Below the pieces are notes generated by a model, which was not told the origin of the DNA, did not search any database, and saw only the letters and a list, made by a program, of their open reading frames with translations. Position numbers and translations under genes: made by a program. Positions 1-9,265 of a DNA stretch of 33,976 nt are shown in pieces (within the stretch, counting starts at the first letter, position 1; each line of letters opens with the position of its first letter). Source of the DNA: Hyphomicrobiaceae bacterium. GTDB lineage: Bacteria > Pseudomonadota > Alphaproteobacteria > Rhizobiales > JAKIUO01. The stretch is taken from the NCBI GenBank assembly GCA_021647535.1, contig JAKIUO010000005.1, positions 1 through 33,976 on the forward strand. Direction: 5' to 3'.

Positions 1-1270
1 TCATCCCTGGTACGCCAGTGTCATACTCATCATCCCGAGTATTCAGATCGTGCTCACGCGATCCGACGCAGCCATGCCATTTATAATTTTTATACTTCGC
101 AGGAACCGTTGTACAAATCGGCTCTTCCTTGTCATCCTCCTCATCATCCTTATCGTCGTCGTCGTCGTCGTCGTCTTTGCCTTCGTCGTCGTCCTTGTCG
201 TCGTCGTCTTTGCCTTCGTCGTCGTCCTTGTCGTCGTCGTCTTTGCCTTCGTCGTCATCCTTGTCGTCGTCGTCTTTGCCTTCGTCGTCATCCTTGTCGT
301 CGTCGTCCTTGCCGTCGTCATCGTCCTTGTCGTCGTCGTCCTTGCCGTCGTCATCGTCCTTGTCGTCGTCGTCCTTGTCGTCGTCGTCCTTGCCGTCGTC
401 ATCGTCCTTGTCGTCGTCGTCGTCACTCTTCACGGGAACGCAATTCTGGCCGACAGTTCTCAAACAGCTGTAGGGAACACCATCATTATAGCAGGTTTTC
501 CATTCTTTTATGGGCGTGCAAACCTGTTCAGGGCCGTCAGATTCATCGCTATCATCAGAGGAAGAAGGATCGGTACATACTTCTTTCTCAGGCTCCACCA
601 TAACCCTGTAATCTTCTGGAATATCCAGCCCGTCCTCACTTCGGTGTGCAACCCCAATATTCACATAGTCGGCAAAAGGCACGACAGAAAACTTGATTTT
701 TGCATCCGAATTATCCTTGTCGGCAGGCAATATAATGTCGAGCAAATCATTTGCAGCCCCTTTGAGGGCTGTAATCTTGTCACCGGCCATTGAGCCTGTA
801 TTATCCAGCACCAGGGCAACCTCGATGGATGAACCACCGACCATAACCGCTGAACGGACTTTGAAATCAAAATTATCGAAATGAGCCAGTCTCAAAAAGT
901 TCGTTGGTACCTTGACACTCAGGGTTGTTGACATCTCACCTTCATCAGAGATGGTTGGCGTCGCAACGTCAACAACAGTACCATGCAGCTTTTTCTTCGA
1001 CTGGGTGAAGTTCTTGTCGATATAGTTGATAATGATTTGCTCATAATCGACGTCTTCATCATCGGCATATTTCAACATCGCTGCCAGCATGGCGCTATCG
1101 AGCGTCGCTGTCAGCTGCGACTTGGTTTTAACAGCCATGCCATAATCCACAAGGCCGCCCATCAACACCATGGTCGGCACCATCATGACACCAAATATGA
1201 TCGCCACATTGCCTCGTTGCGCTCTGGCAAAGCGCCTGAAAAAAGATTTGAATTTGTTCGTCATTTCCAT
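1..1270 (-). CDS. TadE/TadG-like vWA-domain protein with acidic repeat insertion (C-terminus cut by window edge)
   Basis: Open from ATG 1270 to the left edge (423 codons) with no stop. An AGGTGG ribosome site lies 9 nt before this ATG. The N-terminus is a short basic segment followed by a hydrophobic helix with AQRGNVAIIFG (about residues 17-27), the TadE/TadG membrane anchor. The vWA metal-site motif DNTGS is at 156-160. The protein is a paralogue of the gene at 1573-2922. The shared blocks GLDIP-[ED]-DY and KW-[HY]-GC-[VM]-GSR are 8 residues apart there, but about 177 apart here. The insertion contains a Cys-containing segment, then residues 283-383 consisting almost only of Asp, Lys, Glu and Gly. 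The family is secreted or membrane-anchored and linked to Tad/Flp pilus assembly. No flp or tad secretion genes are in the window, so the pilus role is inference. Confidence 0.85.
   Translation of the reverse strand, partial: MEMTNKFKSFFRRFARAQRGNVAIIFGVMMVPTMVLMGGLVDYGMAVKTKSQLTATLDSAMLAAMLKYADDEDVDYEQIIINYIDKNFTQSKKKLHGTVVDVATPTISDEGEMSTTLSVKVPTNFLRLAHFDNFDFKVRSAVMVGGSSIEVALVLDNTGSMAGDKITALKGAANDLLDIILPADKDNSDAKIKFSVVPFADYVNIGVAHRSEDGLDIPEDYRVMVEPEKEVCTDPSSSDDSDESDGPEQVCTPIKEWKTCYNDGVPYSCLRTVGQNCVPVKSDDDDDKDDDDGKDDDDKDDDDKDDDDGKDDDDKDDDDGKDDDDKDDDEGKDDDDKDDDEGKDDDDKDDDEGKDDDDKDDDEGKDDDDDDDDKDDEEDDKEEPICTTVPAKYKNYKWHGCVGSREHDLNTRDDEYDTGVPGM
122..424 (-). repeat. Coding acidic minisatellite (33-bp units, Asp/Lys-rich)
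   Basis: On the minus strand this is an in-frame run of GAC/GAT, AAG/AAA and GGC codons. Seven 33-bp units start at 176, 209, 242, 275, 308, 341 and 389 on the plus strand, with a 15-bp partial unit at 374-388. The unit encodes KDDDDKDDD(D/E)G. A run of eight Asp codons follows at 152-175. By hand count the 101 residues are 69 Asp, 8 Glu, 17 Lys and 7 Gly. The unit length is a multiple of three, so copy-number change would keep the reading frame. Confidence 0.9.
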
Positions 1271-1479
1271 TGAACTAAACCACCTACAAATTAAACGCAT
1301 ACTCCACCCTTTTGAACATTCGCATTAAGGGCTCTCGACGCTATTTAAACCGATGTTGATTTAAACTATGTGAACGAAAAGTCATTTATTTACATAGGGA
1401 TAACAGGGTATTAACAGCACAAGAACAATCTCTTGATATTTGCTGCTGTTCTCTGATTTTGCCAAACAAAGAGGACATG

Positions 1480-1523
1480 CTAACAACAAAAACCTGCCCG
1501 GTTATTGAAAACCAGGCAGGTTT
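1480..1523 (-). terminator. Rho-independent terminator after the second vWA gene
   Basis: AAACCTGCC (1490-1498) pairs with GGCAGGTTT (1515-1523), with an inner GGTT/AACC stem. On the minus strand it is followed by a T-rich tract (TTTTTGTTGTT). It lies 50 bp beyond the stop at 1573 and separates the two paralogues. The left paralogue therefore probably has its own promoter in 1271-1480, where I could not identify a clear one. Confidence 0.8.
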
Positions 1524-1572
1524 ATGAATGTGAAGTCATACCAGCTCGCATAAATAGTGACCGCTCTTGCCC

Positions 1573-2922
1573 TTACTGACTAAGGCGCATGTTAAGCAGG
1601 GACAAACCGATCTGATTGAAGGCATCATTGAGCTGCTCTTCATTATCCGCATCAAAGAACATGCCGCCATTGCCCGCACAGGCCTTGAGCAGATTTTCAA
1701 CCGTTGAGCCTGCCGCCACTTCAAAGGCAATGGTAAAGACGACAATATTTTTGGCTTTGACATTGTTGCAGATTTCCGCTGTCAACGGATTGGCCTGCGC
1801 GGCCGCGCCATTAGCAACATGCCAGGAATGGCCCCAGACGTCTCCGCTATTATTCGCCGAAGCGGCATTCGTCCATTTTTGTCGTGCTCTGGTATTTTCA
1901 CCATCCGTCATCAACACGATGACTTTTGTTACATCAGGCTCGTCATAAGTGACACCAGTCGTAAACGGAGCTTCATTTGACAACACACGCCACCCCCAGG
2001 ATAGCCCGCCGGGAATATAAGTCCAGCCCGCCGCCGTCATCTCGTCAATGCCCGTGGTTATGGTGGCCTTGTCATCTGTCAGATCAATGATGGCGGCGCT
2101 TGGACAACGGCCACTTTCATAGGGAGTCGGGCTAAAATAGCGTACCAATGGTTGCTCAAACATCATAGCGCCGGGGACAGGCGTGTCATAATCTGCATCC
2201 GTGGCGCTCAAAGCCTGTGAGCGAGACCCCATACAGCCATACCATTTGAACTCGGTACCACCGTTCATATAATCATCAGGTATATCGAGCCCGCTTTCGG
2301 CCCTCATACCCATGCCGATATTGACATATTCAGCAAAGGGAACCAGCGCGACCTTCACATTGCCAGTGCCGCCATCAGGCATCAAAATATTGACAAGGTT
2401 TGTCGAGGAGGATTTCAAGGCATCTATTTTTGAACCTCTCATAGAGCCGGTATTGTCAAGAACAAGTACAACCTCCAGATCCTTGCCACCAACGACTGCG
2501 GCTGACTTAACCTGGACTGTAAAAGCGTTAAAACCGACCAGAGACAAAAAATGGGTCGCAACATCGGTTGCCACGGTGGCGACCAGATCGCCGCCCTCCT
2601 CAATATCGGGTACGTTGATGCTCAGAGCCTGCCCCTGATAGGTTTTGTTCTCTTCCCCCAGGTTTTTCGCCAGAAATTCGGCAATCACAACCTTGTAATC
2701 CACTGTATTATCCAGAGAATATTCTTTCATCGCCGCCAACACAGCCGCATCAAGCGCTGTGGACAGCTGCGATTTCGTTTTGACCATGCGGCCATAATCG
2801 ACAACAGCCCCGGACAAGGCCAGCAAAGGGATCATCATAATGCCGAAAATAATGGCTGTCGTCCCTCTTTGTGCTTTTTTGAACTCTCGCCAGAATGTTA
2901 TGGCATTTGCCAGTATACCCAT
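1573..2922 (-). CDS. TadE/TadG-like pilus-assembly protein with vWA domain
   Basis: 449 aa from ATG 2922. A longer reading from GTG 2934 is possible, but that codon overlaps the AGGTGG ribosome site (2931-2936), which sits 8 nt before ATG 2922 as in the paralogue to its left. The N-terminus has a basic stretch and a hydrophobic TadE-like helix (AQRGTTAIIFG, about 17-27). The vWA domain has the metal-site motif DNTGS at 156-160 and a late MTDGEN at about 338-343. The C-terminal half carries paired cysteines. Members are usually found with Tad/Flp pilus loci as envelope proteins; the exact role is unproven. It has the short loop where the paralogue has its acidic insertion, so it serves as an internal reference for the ancestral layout. 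Confidence 0.85.
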   Translation of the reverse strand: MGILANAITFWREFKKAQRGTTAIIFGIMMIPLLALSGAVVDYGRMVKTKSQLSTALDAAVLAAMKEYSLDNTVDYKVVIAEFLAKNLGEENKTYQGQALSINVPDIEEGGDLVATVATDVATHFLSLVGFNAFTVQVKSAAVVGGKDLEVVLVLDNTGSMRGSKIDALKSSSTNLVNILMPDGGTGNVKVALVPFAEYVNIGMGMRAESGLDIPDDYMNGGTEFKWYGCMGSRSQALSATDADYDTPVPGAMMFEQPLVRYFSPTPYESGRCPSAAIIDLTDDKATITTGIDEMTAAGWTYIPGGLSWGWRVLSNEAPFTTGVTYDEPDVTKVIVLMTDGENTRARQKWTNAASANNSGDVWGHSWHVANGAAAQANPLTAEICNNVKAKNIVVFTIAFEVAAGSTVENLLKACAGNGGMFFDADNEEQLNDAFNQIGLSLLNMRLSQ

Positions 2923-3032
2923 ATTCTTGCCCACCTCATCATCAACAAACCAAACCGCAACACGAAAACCTAAACGGCTTTACCTGCTGAACAGTCTTAA
3001 CTGTCAATCATTTACGGGCAGTTTTGAATTAT

Positions 3033-3066
3033 GGTTACCGCCTGGCAACCTTAACAGGCGGTAACC
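3033..3066 (-). terminator. Strong hairpin downstream of argG (possible terminator)
   Basis: Perfect 12-bp inverted repeat GGTTACCGCCTG / CAGGCGGTAACC with a 10-nt loop, 27 bp past the argG stop. There is no proper T-tract on either strand, so it may be a weak or Rho-assisted terminator, or an mRNA 3-prime stabiliser. Confidence 0.5.
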
Positions 3067-3092
3067 AGAACAAGTCTGGTTCAGAGCCTCCC

Positions 3093-4319
3093 CTAAAGCC
3101 CCTTGCGCGCTGCCAATGTGCGCAAGCGCAGAGCATTCAATTTGATGAAGCCTTCGGCGTCTTTTTGATCATAAGCCCCTTCATCATCTTCAAAGGTCAC
3201 CAGATCTTCCGAGTAGAGCGAATAGGGCGAGCTGCGACCAACAACATCGCAATTGCCCTTATAGAGCTTGAGGCGCACGGTCCCCGCGACCAGTTCTTGT
3301 GATTTATCAACGGCCGCCTGTAACATTTCGCGCTCGGGTGAGAACCAGAAACCGTTATAAATCAATTCGGCATAGCGCGGCATCAATTCGTCTTTGAGAT
3401 GGGCCGCGCCGCGATCCAGCGTAATCTGCTCAATGCCACGATGAGCGGCCAGCAGGATGGTGCCCCCCGGTGTTTCGTAAATACCGCGTGATTTCATGCC
3501 AACAAAGCGGTTCTCGACCAGATCAAGACGACCAATGCCATTGTCGCGGCCAAAATCATTGAGGGTTTCCAGAAGCGTTGCCGGGCTCATCGCCTTGCCG
3601 TCAATGGAAATGGCATCGCCTTTTTCAAAACCGATCTCTATGTAAGTCGCCTTGTCTGGCGCATCTTCCGGGCTCACCGTGCGCTGGTACACATAGTCCG
3701 GCGCTTCACTGTTGGGGTCTTCCAGCACTTTGCCCTCGCTTGAGGTGTGCAGCATATTGGCGTCGCAGGAAAAGGGCGCTTCGCCGCGCTTGTCTTTTGG
3801 CACTTCGATCTGGTGCTTTTGCGCAAAATCAATCAGGTCTTCACGCGACACCAGATCCCATTCGCGCCACGGCGAAATCACTTTGATATCAGGGTCAAGG
3901 GCATAATATCCCAGCTCAAAGCGCACCTGATCATTGCCCTTGCCAGTCGCTCCATGGGCCACCGCATCGGCCCCGGTTTCACGGGCAATTTCAATCTGCC
4001 GTTTGGCAATCAGCGGGCGGGCGATAGAGGTGCCAAGTAGATAGATGCCCTCATAAACCGCATTGGCGCGAAACATTGGAAACACATAGTCGCGGACAAA
4101 TTCCTCGCGCAGATCATCAATATAAATATGTTTGTCGGGGATGCCCATCAGTTCGGCCTTTTTACGCGCCGGTTCGAGCTCCTCCCCCTGCCCCAGATCC
4201 GCTGTGAAGGTCACGACCTCGCAATCATAGGTTTCTTGTAGCCATTTCAAAATGATCGAGGTGTCAAGACCACCGGAATAGGCCAGCACAACCTTTTTTA
4301 TGTCTTTTTTTGAACCCAT
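3093..4319 (-). CDS. argG: Argininosuccinate synthase
   Basis: 408 aa, normal length for the family. It makes argininosuccinate from citrulline and aspartate using ATP, the penultimate step of arginine synthesis, in the cytoplasm. The N-terminal PP-loop AYSGGLDTS (about 13-21) binds ATP. GATGKGNDQVRFE (about 123-135) and the SPWREWDL block are typical of ArgG. An AGGAG lies about 12 nt before the ATG. It stands alone on the minus strand; the hairpin at 3033-3066 follows it, and the DUF4175 gene is divergent upstream. No other arginine genes are in the window. Confidence 0.97.
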   Translation of the reverse strand: MGSKKDIKKVVLAYSGGLDTSIILKWLQETYDCEVVTFTADLGQGEELEPARKKAELMGIPDKHIYIDDLREEFVRDYVFPMFRANAVYEGIYLLGTSIARPLIAKRQIEIARETGADAVAHGATGKGNDQVRFELGYYALDPDIKVISPWREWDLVSREDLIDFAQKHQIEVPKDKRGEAPFSCDANMLHTSSEGKVLEDPNSEAPDYVYQRTVSPEDAPDKATYIEIGFEKGDAISIDGKAMSPATLLETLNDFGRDNGIGRLDLVENRFVGMKSRGIYETPGGTILLAAHRGIEQITLDRGAAHLKDELMPRYAELIYNGFWFSPEREMLQAAVDKSQELVAGTVRLKLYKGNCDVVGRSSPYSLYSEDLVTFEDDEGAYDQKDAEGFIKLNALRLRTLAARKGL

Positions 4320-4567
4320 GATGAAATCCGTCTCCTGATAAAAGCTGAGATAAAAGATAAAAGCTGAAAAGCGCGTATGGCTGCAATAAACTTATTTGGG
4401 GGCTTACTATACCTGCTCTTGTTCAGCAATGACCTTTTCGGCAATGGCCCTCATCAATGTTTGATTGGCATCAGGGCAGACGGGGTGATAAGGTTGGATT
4501 TTGAATAGCCTGAAGACTTTTGCCGAAAACTTTTAGAGCCAGCCCTTAGAGAAGCGGAATATCCGGG

Positions 4568-7300
4568 ATGACCCATAATTCTCACCCCAACAGGCCAGAA
4601 AACAGCCCGCAGGGCGAACCATTCGACGCCCCCGCCTTTGAACGCAAGATCAATCGTGCGCAATATACCATGCTGGCCGAGCACATCTGGCCGCGCCTGT
4701 GGTTGCCCGCTGGCATAGTTGGCCTGTTTATGATGGTCTCCACCTTCGGGCTGTGGCCGCTCGTTCCCGCCTTTGTGCATATTGCCCTGCTGCTGGCCTT
4801 TACGGTTGCTCTTTATTTCAGCTTCAAACCAGTCTTGAAAATCACTTTTCCCGACCGCACGGCGGCCATTCGCTGGCTGGAAAAAAAATCGGGACTGGCG
4901 CATCGCCCCGCGACGGTTTTTGATGATAAGCTACCCGACCAGCCCGCAAACGACGAAGACGCGCCCCAGCCCCTTCCCAACCCCTTGTGGCAGGCTCACA
5001 AACAACGCGCTATTGACCATGTCAAGGCCATGAAAACCGGCTTGCCGCACCCCAAAACGGCGCGCCTTGATCCTTATGCGCTGCGCGTTCCGCTTATGCT
5101 GGCGCTGGCCATAACGATTGGCTTGCACGCCGACCAGATTGGACCTGGACTGCAACAGGCCTTCGCCTTTTCCAAAGGGGGCTCTGCTGCCACCAACCTG
5201 CGCATCGACGCCTGGATCACCCCGCCGCCTTATACAGCCCGCCCGCCGCTCATGCTGGTAGATGGCGCCCGAACCTTGCTGACGACAAGCGAACGGCAAG
5301 CGACGAAGCCAGTTCCGCCCCGCACCATTCCCGAAATGAGCGAACTGGTGGTGCGTGTTTCAGGCACGAATGCCCCAGATGTACGCCTTGAATTCAAACG
5401 CCCTCCCAGCAAAAAACCGGGCAACAAACTCTTTGCGACAAACGCTCAAATCCCCCCCGCCAAAGCCACCACTCCCCTCAAAATAAAGCAGGACGGCATT
5501 GTTCGTGATCTACGCACACATATTAAAGGCCCGGTCACGGCACAGCTTTTTATCGGGTCAAAAAAGGTCAAGGAATGGCCGTTTGTGGTTTTGAAAGACC
5601 TTGCTCCGACCATTCGCATTATCAAAAAACCGCAACCAAGCGCCCGCGCTTCCCTGCGTCTGAGCTATCAAATGAGCGATGATTATGGCGTGGTCGCCGC
5701 CAGTGCTCATATCAGCAAAAAAGTTCACAGCCAGCCAGATCCCTTTGGTCATGTGGCAAGTTCGCCCCGCGCGCCGTCCTCCCCGACCCCGGACAATCTC
5801 AGCATCCCGCTGGGGACACCGCCGGTATTCCCGCTCCTGCTGTCAGGCGGCAGCGCGAAAAATGGCACAGCGGCCACCTATAAGGACCTGACGGCTCACC
5901 CCTGGGCCGGGCTTGATGTCGAACTCCAGTTGATCGCCAAAGATGCGGCTGGCAAAACCGGCAAAAGCCAGATCGTTAAATTCAAACTGCCAGAGCGTAA
6001 ATTCACCAAACCGCTGGCCCGCTCGTTGATCGCTCAACGACGCGTACTGACCGAAAGCCCTATCAACTTCCAGGATGTCGCCCGTCTCATTGATCAGCTG
6101 ACCATTCGTTCTGTCAACTCGCAAAACCCTGATATGACCAGCGGCGTTTACCTTGGCCTACGCAGCACCTATTGGCGTTTGCGCCGCGCCCGCACACGCG
6201 CCACCATCCGCTCGGTGGTTGACCAGCTCTGGGAGATCGCCCTCACCATTGAAGATGGCAATCTGTCGAAAGCCGAGCGTCAATTGCGCAGCGCCCAGGA
6301 CCGCTTGATGGATGCCCTGTCGAAAAAAGCCTCTGAAAAAGAAATCGCCCAGCTGATGAAAGAATTGCGCCAGGCACTGGCCAATTTCCTCAAGGCCATG
6401 GCCCAGAACCAGCAGAAACAGCAAAAGAATGCTGAGCAAAAAGACACCCCGGGCAATCAACGCACCCTTTCCATGCGTGAGCTCGACAAAATGCTGCGCG
6501 ATATTGAGAGCATGGCTAAAACCGGCGCGCGTGATGCCGCCAAGCAAATGCTTGGTCAGATGCGCGAACTGCTGGAAAATCTCAACCGAACGCGCCCCCA
6601 ACCCTCAAAGCGCGCCAAGGAAATGCGCAAGCAGCTTGACCAATTGGGAAAAATGATCATGCAGCAGCGCAAACTGCTCGATGAGACCCATCAACAATCA
6701 CAGAAAAAAGGGCAACCCCAGCAACAAGGACAGGGACGCCAATCTCGCCAGCAGCAAAGGAACGGGCAGCGCCAGGGACAACAGCCAGGAGGTCCGCAAC
6801 AGGGACAAGGAGCTGGCAATCAAAAACAACGCGCTGAGGCGCAAAAGCTGAAACAGCGGCAGGGACAGCTCCTCGATGGGCTCAATGATCTGATGGACAA
6901 GATGGGCCGCATGGGCGTACGCGTGCCACAAGACCTGATGCGCGCGGGCAGCAATATGGGGCAGGCCGAAAAGCGTCTGGGCAACCAGAAACTGAAATCT
7001 GCCAAGGGACAGCAAGGCAAAGCCCTTGGCAATCTGCGCAAAGGCGCACGTGAAATGGCCGAAAAGATGATGAAGGGGGGCCAGGGGCAGGGCCAGCAAA
7101 GTAATAGCCAGAACCGTGATCCGCTCGGGCGCGCCCTGCGGACCAGCGGCCCTGAATATGGCCAGAACGTCAAGGTGCCACACAAGATCAACACGCGCCG
7201 CGCCCGTGATATTCTGGAAGAACTGCGCCGCCGCCTTGGCCAAAGCACCCGCCCGCCGCAAGAGCTCGATTATCTGGAACGCCTGATCGAACAGTTTTAG
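4568..7300 (+). CDS. DUF4175 / TIGR02302-family membrane protein
   Basis: 910 aa. Two hydrophobic helices lie near residues 46-64 and 66-86, and a third near 173-187 follows a soluble segment. The rest is a long non-cytoplasmic or cytoplasmic region ending in helical, Gln-rich sequence (about 690-790, many QQ and GQ runs). Its tail (RRARDILEELRRRLG ... DYLERLIEQF) is typical of this alphaproteobacterial family. The molecular role is not known to me; an envelope function is inferred from topology. The ATG at 4568 has no strong ribosome site. It is transcribed away from argG. A mosaic repeat (7411-7557) lies between its end and the convergent murJ. Confidence 0.85.
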   Translation: MTHNSHPNRPENSPQGEPFDAPAFERKINRAQYTMLAEHIWPRLWLPAGIVGLFMMVSTFGLWPLVPAFVHIALLLAFTVALYFSFKPVLKITFPDRTAAIRWLEKKSGLAHRPATVFDDKLPDQPANDEDAPQPLPNPLWQAHKQRAIDHVKAMKTGLPHPKTARLDPYALRVPLMLALAITIGLHADQIGPGLQQAFAFSKGGSAATNLRIDAWITPPPYTARPPLMLVDGARTLLTTSERQATKPVPPRTIPEMSELVVRVSGTNAPDVRLEFKRPPSKKPGNKLFATNAQIPPAKATTPLKIKQDGIVRDLRTHIKGPVTAQLFIGSKKVKEWPFVVLKDLAPTIRIIKKPQPSARASLRLSYQMSDDYGVVAASAHISKKVHSQPDPFGHVASSPRAPSSPTPDNLSIPLGTPPVFPLLLSGGSAKNGTAATYKDLTAHPWAGLDVELQLIAKDAAGKTGKSQIVKFKLPERKFTKPLARSLIAQRRVLTESPINFQDVARLIDQLTIRSVNSQNPDMTSGVYLGLRSTYWRLRRARTRATIRSVVDQLWEIALTIEDGNLSKAERQLRSAQDRLMDALSKKASEKEIAQLMKELRQALANFLKAMAQNQQKQQKNAEQKDTPGNQRTLSMRELDKMLRDIESMAKTGARDAAKQMLGQMRELLENLNRTRPQPSKRAKEMRKQLDQLGKMIMQQRKLLDETHQQSQKKGQPQQQGQGRQSRQQQRNGQRQGQQPGGPQQGQGAGNQKQRAEAQKLKQRQGQLLDGLNDLMDKMGRMGVRVPQDLMRAGSNMGQAEKRLGNQKLKSAKGQQGKALGNLRKGAREMAEKMMKGGQGQGQQSNSQNRDPLGRALRTSGPEYGQNVKVPHKINTRRARDILEELRRRLGQSTRPPQELDYLERLIEQF

Positions 7301-7410
7301 AGCATTATACCAATCGCCTTTTAAAACCATCTATTGCATGGACAGTCGAGGTTGAAAAAATGAGAGGCTTTGCCCCTCGCCCCCCAGGGCAATTCAATTC
7401 TTGCTCTCAC

Positions 7411-7557
7411 TCGCTTCGCGACGGGGCCAGCCCCGAACCCCGTTGGAGGAGTCCCTCCAAACCTCCCGTTTTTCTATCATAAAATTCAAAAAAATAAGGG
7501 GTTTGGGGATTGATCCCCAATGCCATCTGCAAAGATGCCCGTCTGGCGAAGACAAGC
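7411..7557 (+). repeat. Mosaic hairpin repeat, copy B1
   Basis: Intergenic stretch made of successive inverted repeats: TCGCTTCGCGA, CGGGGCCAGCCCCG, TTGGAGGAGTCCCTCCAA, and TTGGGGATTGATCCCCAA. The order and spacing match copies at 20869-21029 and 27003-27150. It fills most of the 324-bp gap between the DUF4175 gene and murJ, which are convergent. It might double as a bidirectional terminator region. A further hairpin-prone GC stretch lies just upstream at 7355-7390. Confidence 0.75.
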
Positions 7558-7624
7558 GGCGATAGCCGCTAACTGATCAAGTGCAATGGCTTTATTTATA
7601 GAGCAGATCAAAACTCAACCGCTC

Positions 7625-9187
7625 CTACCCGCGCCGTCTCAGTTTGCTTTTCAAAGCGCCGACACGAAAGGCACCAATGAGGGCGGCGATGAAGAAATAG
7701 ATAAAGACCCCCGCCATGACGAGTGCACCAAGGGCTCCGGCCTGCACGAGGAAAGGCTGCGCGCGATCAAGCCAGGGCGCCAGAACCGGCAATCCGGCAT
7801 AAAGCGCGCCGCCCATCAGCAGGCTGGCAAACAGGATGCGTGGAATGGCCTTTCGCGCCTTGGCATCAAGAGCATAATGGCCGCGCCTGCTCAAAGTCAC
7901 CCATAACAGACCGGCATTGATCCAGCCCGCCGCCGTTGTCGCGATGGCGATACCGATATGGCCCATATAGGGAAACAGAGCGAGGCTGACAACGATATTG
8001 ACGGCGATCGAAATCGTTGCGAAAACCATCGGCGTTTTGGTGTCTTCTCGCGCAAAGAAACCGGGCTGGAATACTTTTATCAGCACGAAGGCAGGCAGAC
8101 CAAAAGCAAAAGCCATCAGCGCCATGCCGACCATTTGCGTATCATGCGCCCCAAAATGCCCACGCTCGAACAAGACCTGAATGAGCGGTTGCGGCACCAC
8201 AGCCAGAGCCACAGCGGCAGGCAGGGTCAGCAGCAACGAAAATTCCATGGAACGGTTCTGGCTATCATGGGCGGCCTCGTCCTTTCCGGCCCGCAACAGG
8301 CGTGAAATATCGGGCAAAAGCACTACGCCAATAGCAATACCGACAACCCCCAGCGGCAGCTGATAGAGCCGGTCGGCATAATAAAGCCAGGCCACCGCCT
8401 GATCCTGCATGGAAGCGATCAGCGTACCAATAACAATATTGATCTGTACAACGCCGCCAGCAATGACGCCCGGAATGCCCAGTTTCAACAGGCGTTTAAC
8501 CCCCGGCGTTAGACGTGGCAGGCGCAGCTTCAGGGCCATGCCGATCTTTTTGGCCGCCACCATCACCGCCAGTAATTGCAACAAACCGCCAATTGATACC
8601 GCCCAGGCCAGCACCACACCGGCCTGCTCCGTATTACCCAGATTGATCACGGCCATGCCCGCAAGCGCGGCGATAAACACCAGATTCAAGATAACCGGCG
8701 CGGCAGCAGCGGCGGCGAATTTGTGAAAGGCGTTCAATATGCCGGAAAACAAAGCCAGCAACGAAACGAACAGCAAATAGGGCATGGTGATGCGCGTCAG
8801 CAAAACGGCAAGGTCGAACTTTTCCGGCGTATCCGAAAACCCACCCGCCATACCGAGCATCAAAAACGGCATAAAAATCTCGGCCAGTGCCGTCACCACA
8901 ATCAGCGCAAAGATCAGCACCGCCATGGATTGCTCGGCAAACAGCTTGGCCTGCGCCCGGCCCTCGCCCTCAAGGCGCTTGGCAAACAGCGGAATAAAGG
9001 CCGAATTAAAGGCCCCTTCAGCAAACAGGCGGCGAAACAGATTGGGGAAACGAAAGGCCACCACAAAGGCTTCGGCCACAGGCCCGGTCCCCAGCACAGC
9101 GGCAATCATAATGTCACGCACAAAGCCAAGTACACGGCTCATCAGCGTGAAAACGCCAACGGTTGCAAAAGATTTAAATAGTTTCAT
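7625..9187 (-). CDS. murJ: Lipid II flippase MurJ (MviN family)
   Basis: 520 aa, the usual length. It moves lipid-linked peptidoglycan precursors across the inner membrane. The N-terminus KSFATVGVFTLMSRVLGFVRD and the block RRLFAEGAFNSAFIPLF are hallmarks, and about 14 hydrophobic segments are spread over the length. The polar loop AREDTKTPM (about 393-401) is also typical. The ATG at 9187 lacks an obvious ribosome site. The gene lies downstream of the DcaP-like porin, but a terminator at 9266-9304 sits between them, so it probably has its own promoter in the roughly 80-bp gap. It is convergent with the DUF4175 gene. Confidence 0.95.
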   Translation of the reverse strand: MKLFKSFATVGVFTLMSRVLGFVRDIMIAAVLGTGPVAEAFVVAFRFPNLFRRLFAEGAFNSAFIPLFAKRLEGEGRAQAKLFAEQSMAVLIFALIVVTALAEIFMPFLMLGMAGGFSDTPEKFDLAVLLTRITMPYLLFVSLLALFSGILNAFHKFAAAAAAPVILNLVFIAALAGMAVINLGNTEQAGVVLAWAVSIGGLLQLLAVMVAAKKIGMALKLRLPRLTPGVKRLLKLGIPGVIAGGVVQINIVIGTLIASMQDQAVAWLYYADRLYQLPLGVVGIAIGVVLLPDISRLLRAGKDEAAHDSQNRSMEFSLLLTLPAAVALAVVPQPLIQVLFERGHFGAHDTQMVGMALMAFAFGLPAFVLIKVFQPGFFAREDTKTPMVFATISIAVNIVVSLALFPYMGHIGIAIATTAAGWINAGLLWVTLSRRGHYALDAKARKAIPRILFASLLMGGALYAGLPVLAPWLDRAQPFLVQAGALGALVMAGVFIYFFIAALIGAFRVGALKSKLRRRG

Positions 9188-9265
9188 GGGTTTGTCATTT
9201 AGGGGAGGTGATCAGTGCTCGCAAGAGAAAAGCGCTCAAAAGCGCAAAATCAGCACGCATATCAA

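Noticed and set aside
122..424. CRISPR-like reading of the regular 33-bp repeats
   Set aside because: Units are directly adjacent with no spacers, and they translate in frame with the flanking protein.
50..793. Long plus-strand readings across the 130-430 repeat (Val-, Ser- or Arg-rich products)
   Set aside because: They are the complement of the Asp/Lys-coding minisatellite. The minus-strand frame is continuous with a paralogous vWA protein, so the plus-strand frames are shadows caused by lack of stops in the repeat.
4408..4530. Short minus-strand reading upstream of argG ending in AEKVIAEQEQV
   Set aside because: About 41 codons without a suitable start at its beginning; could be a gene remnant, but too little remains to identify.
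9195..9265. AGGGGAGGTGATCAGTG on the plus strand, a ribosome-site-like sequence with a 17-codon frame
   Set aside because: The frame is short and runs into the porin terminator; most likely coincidence.
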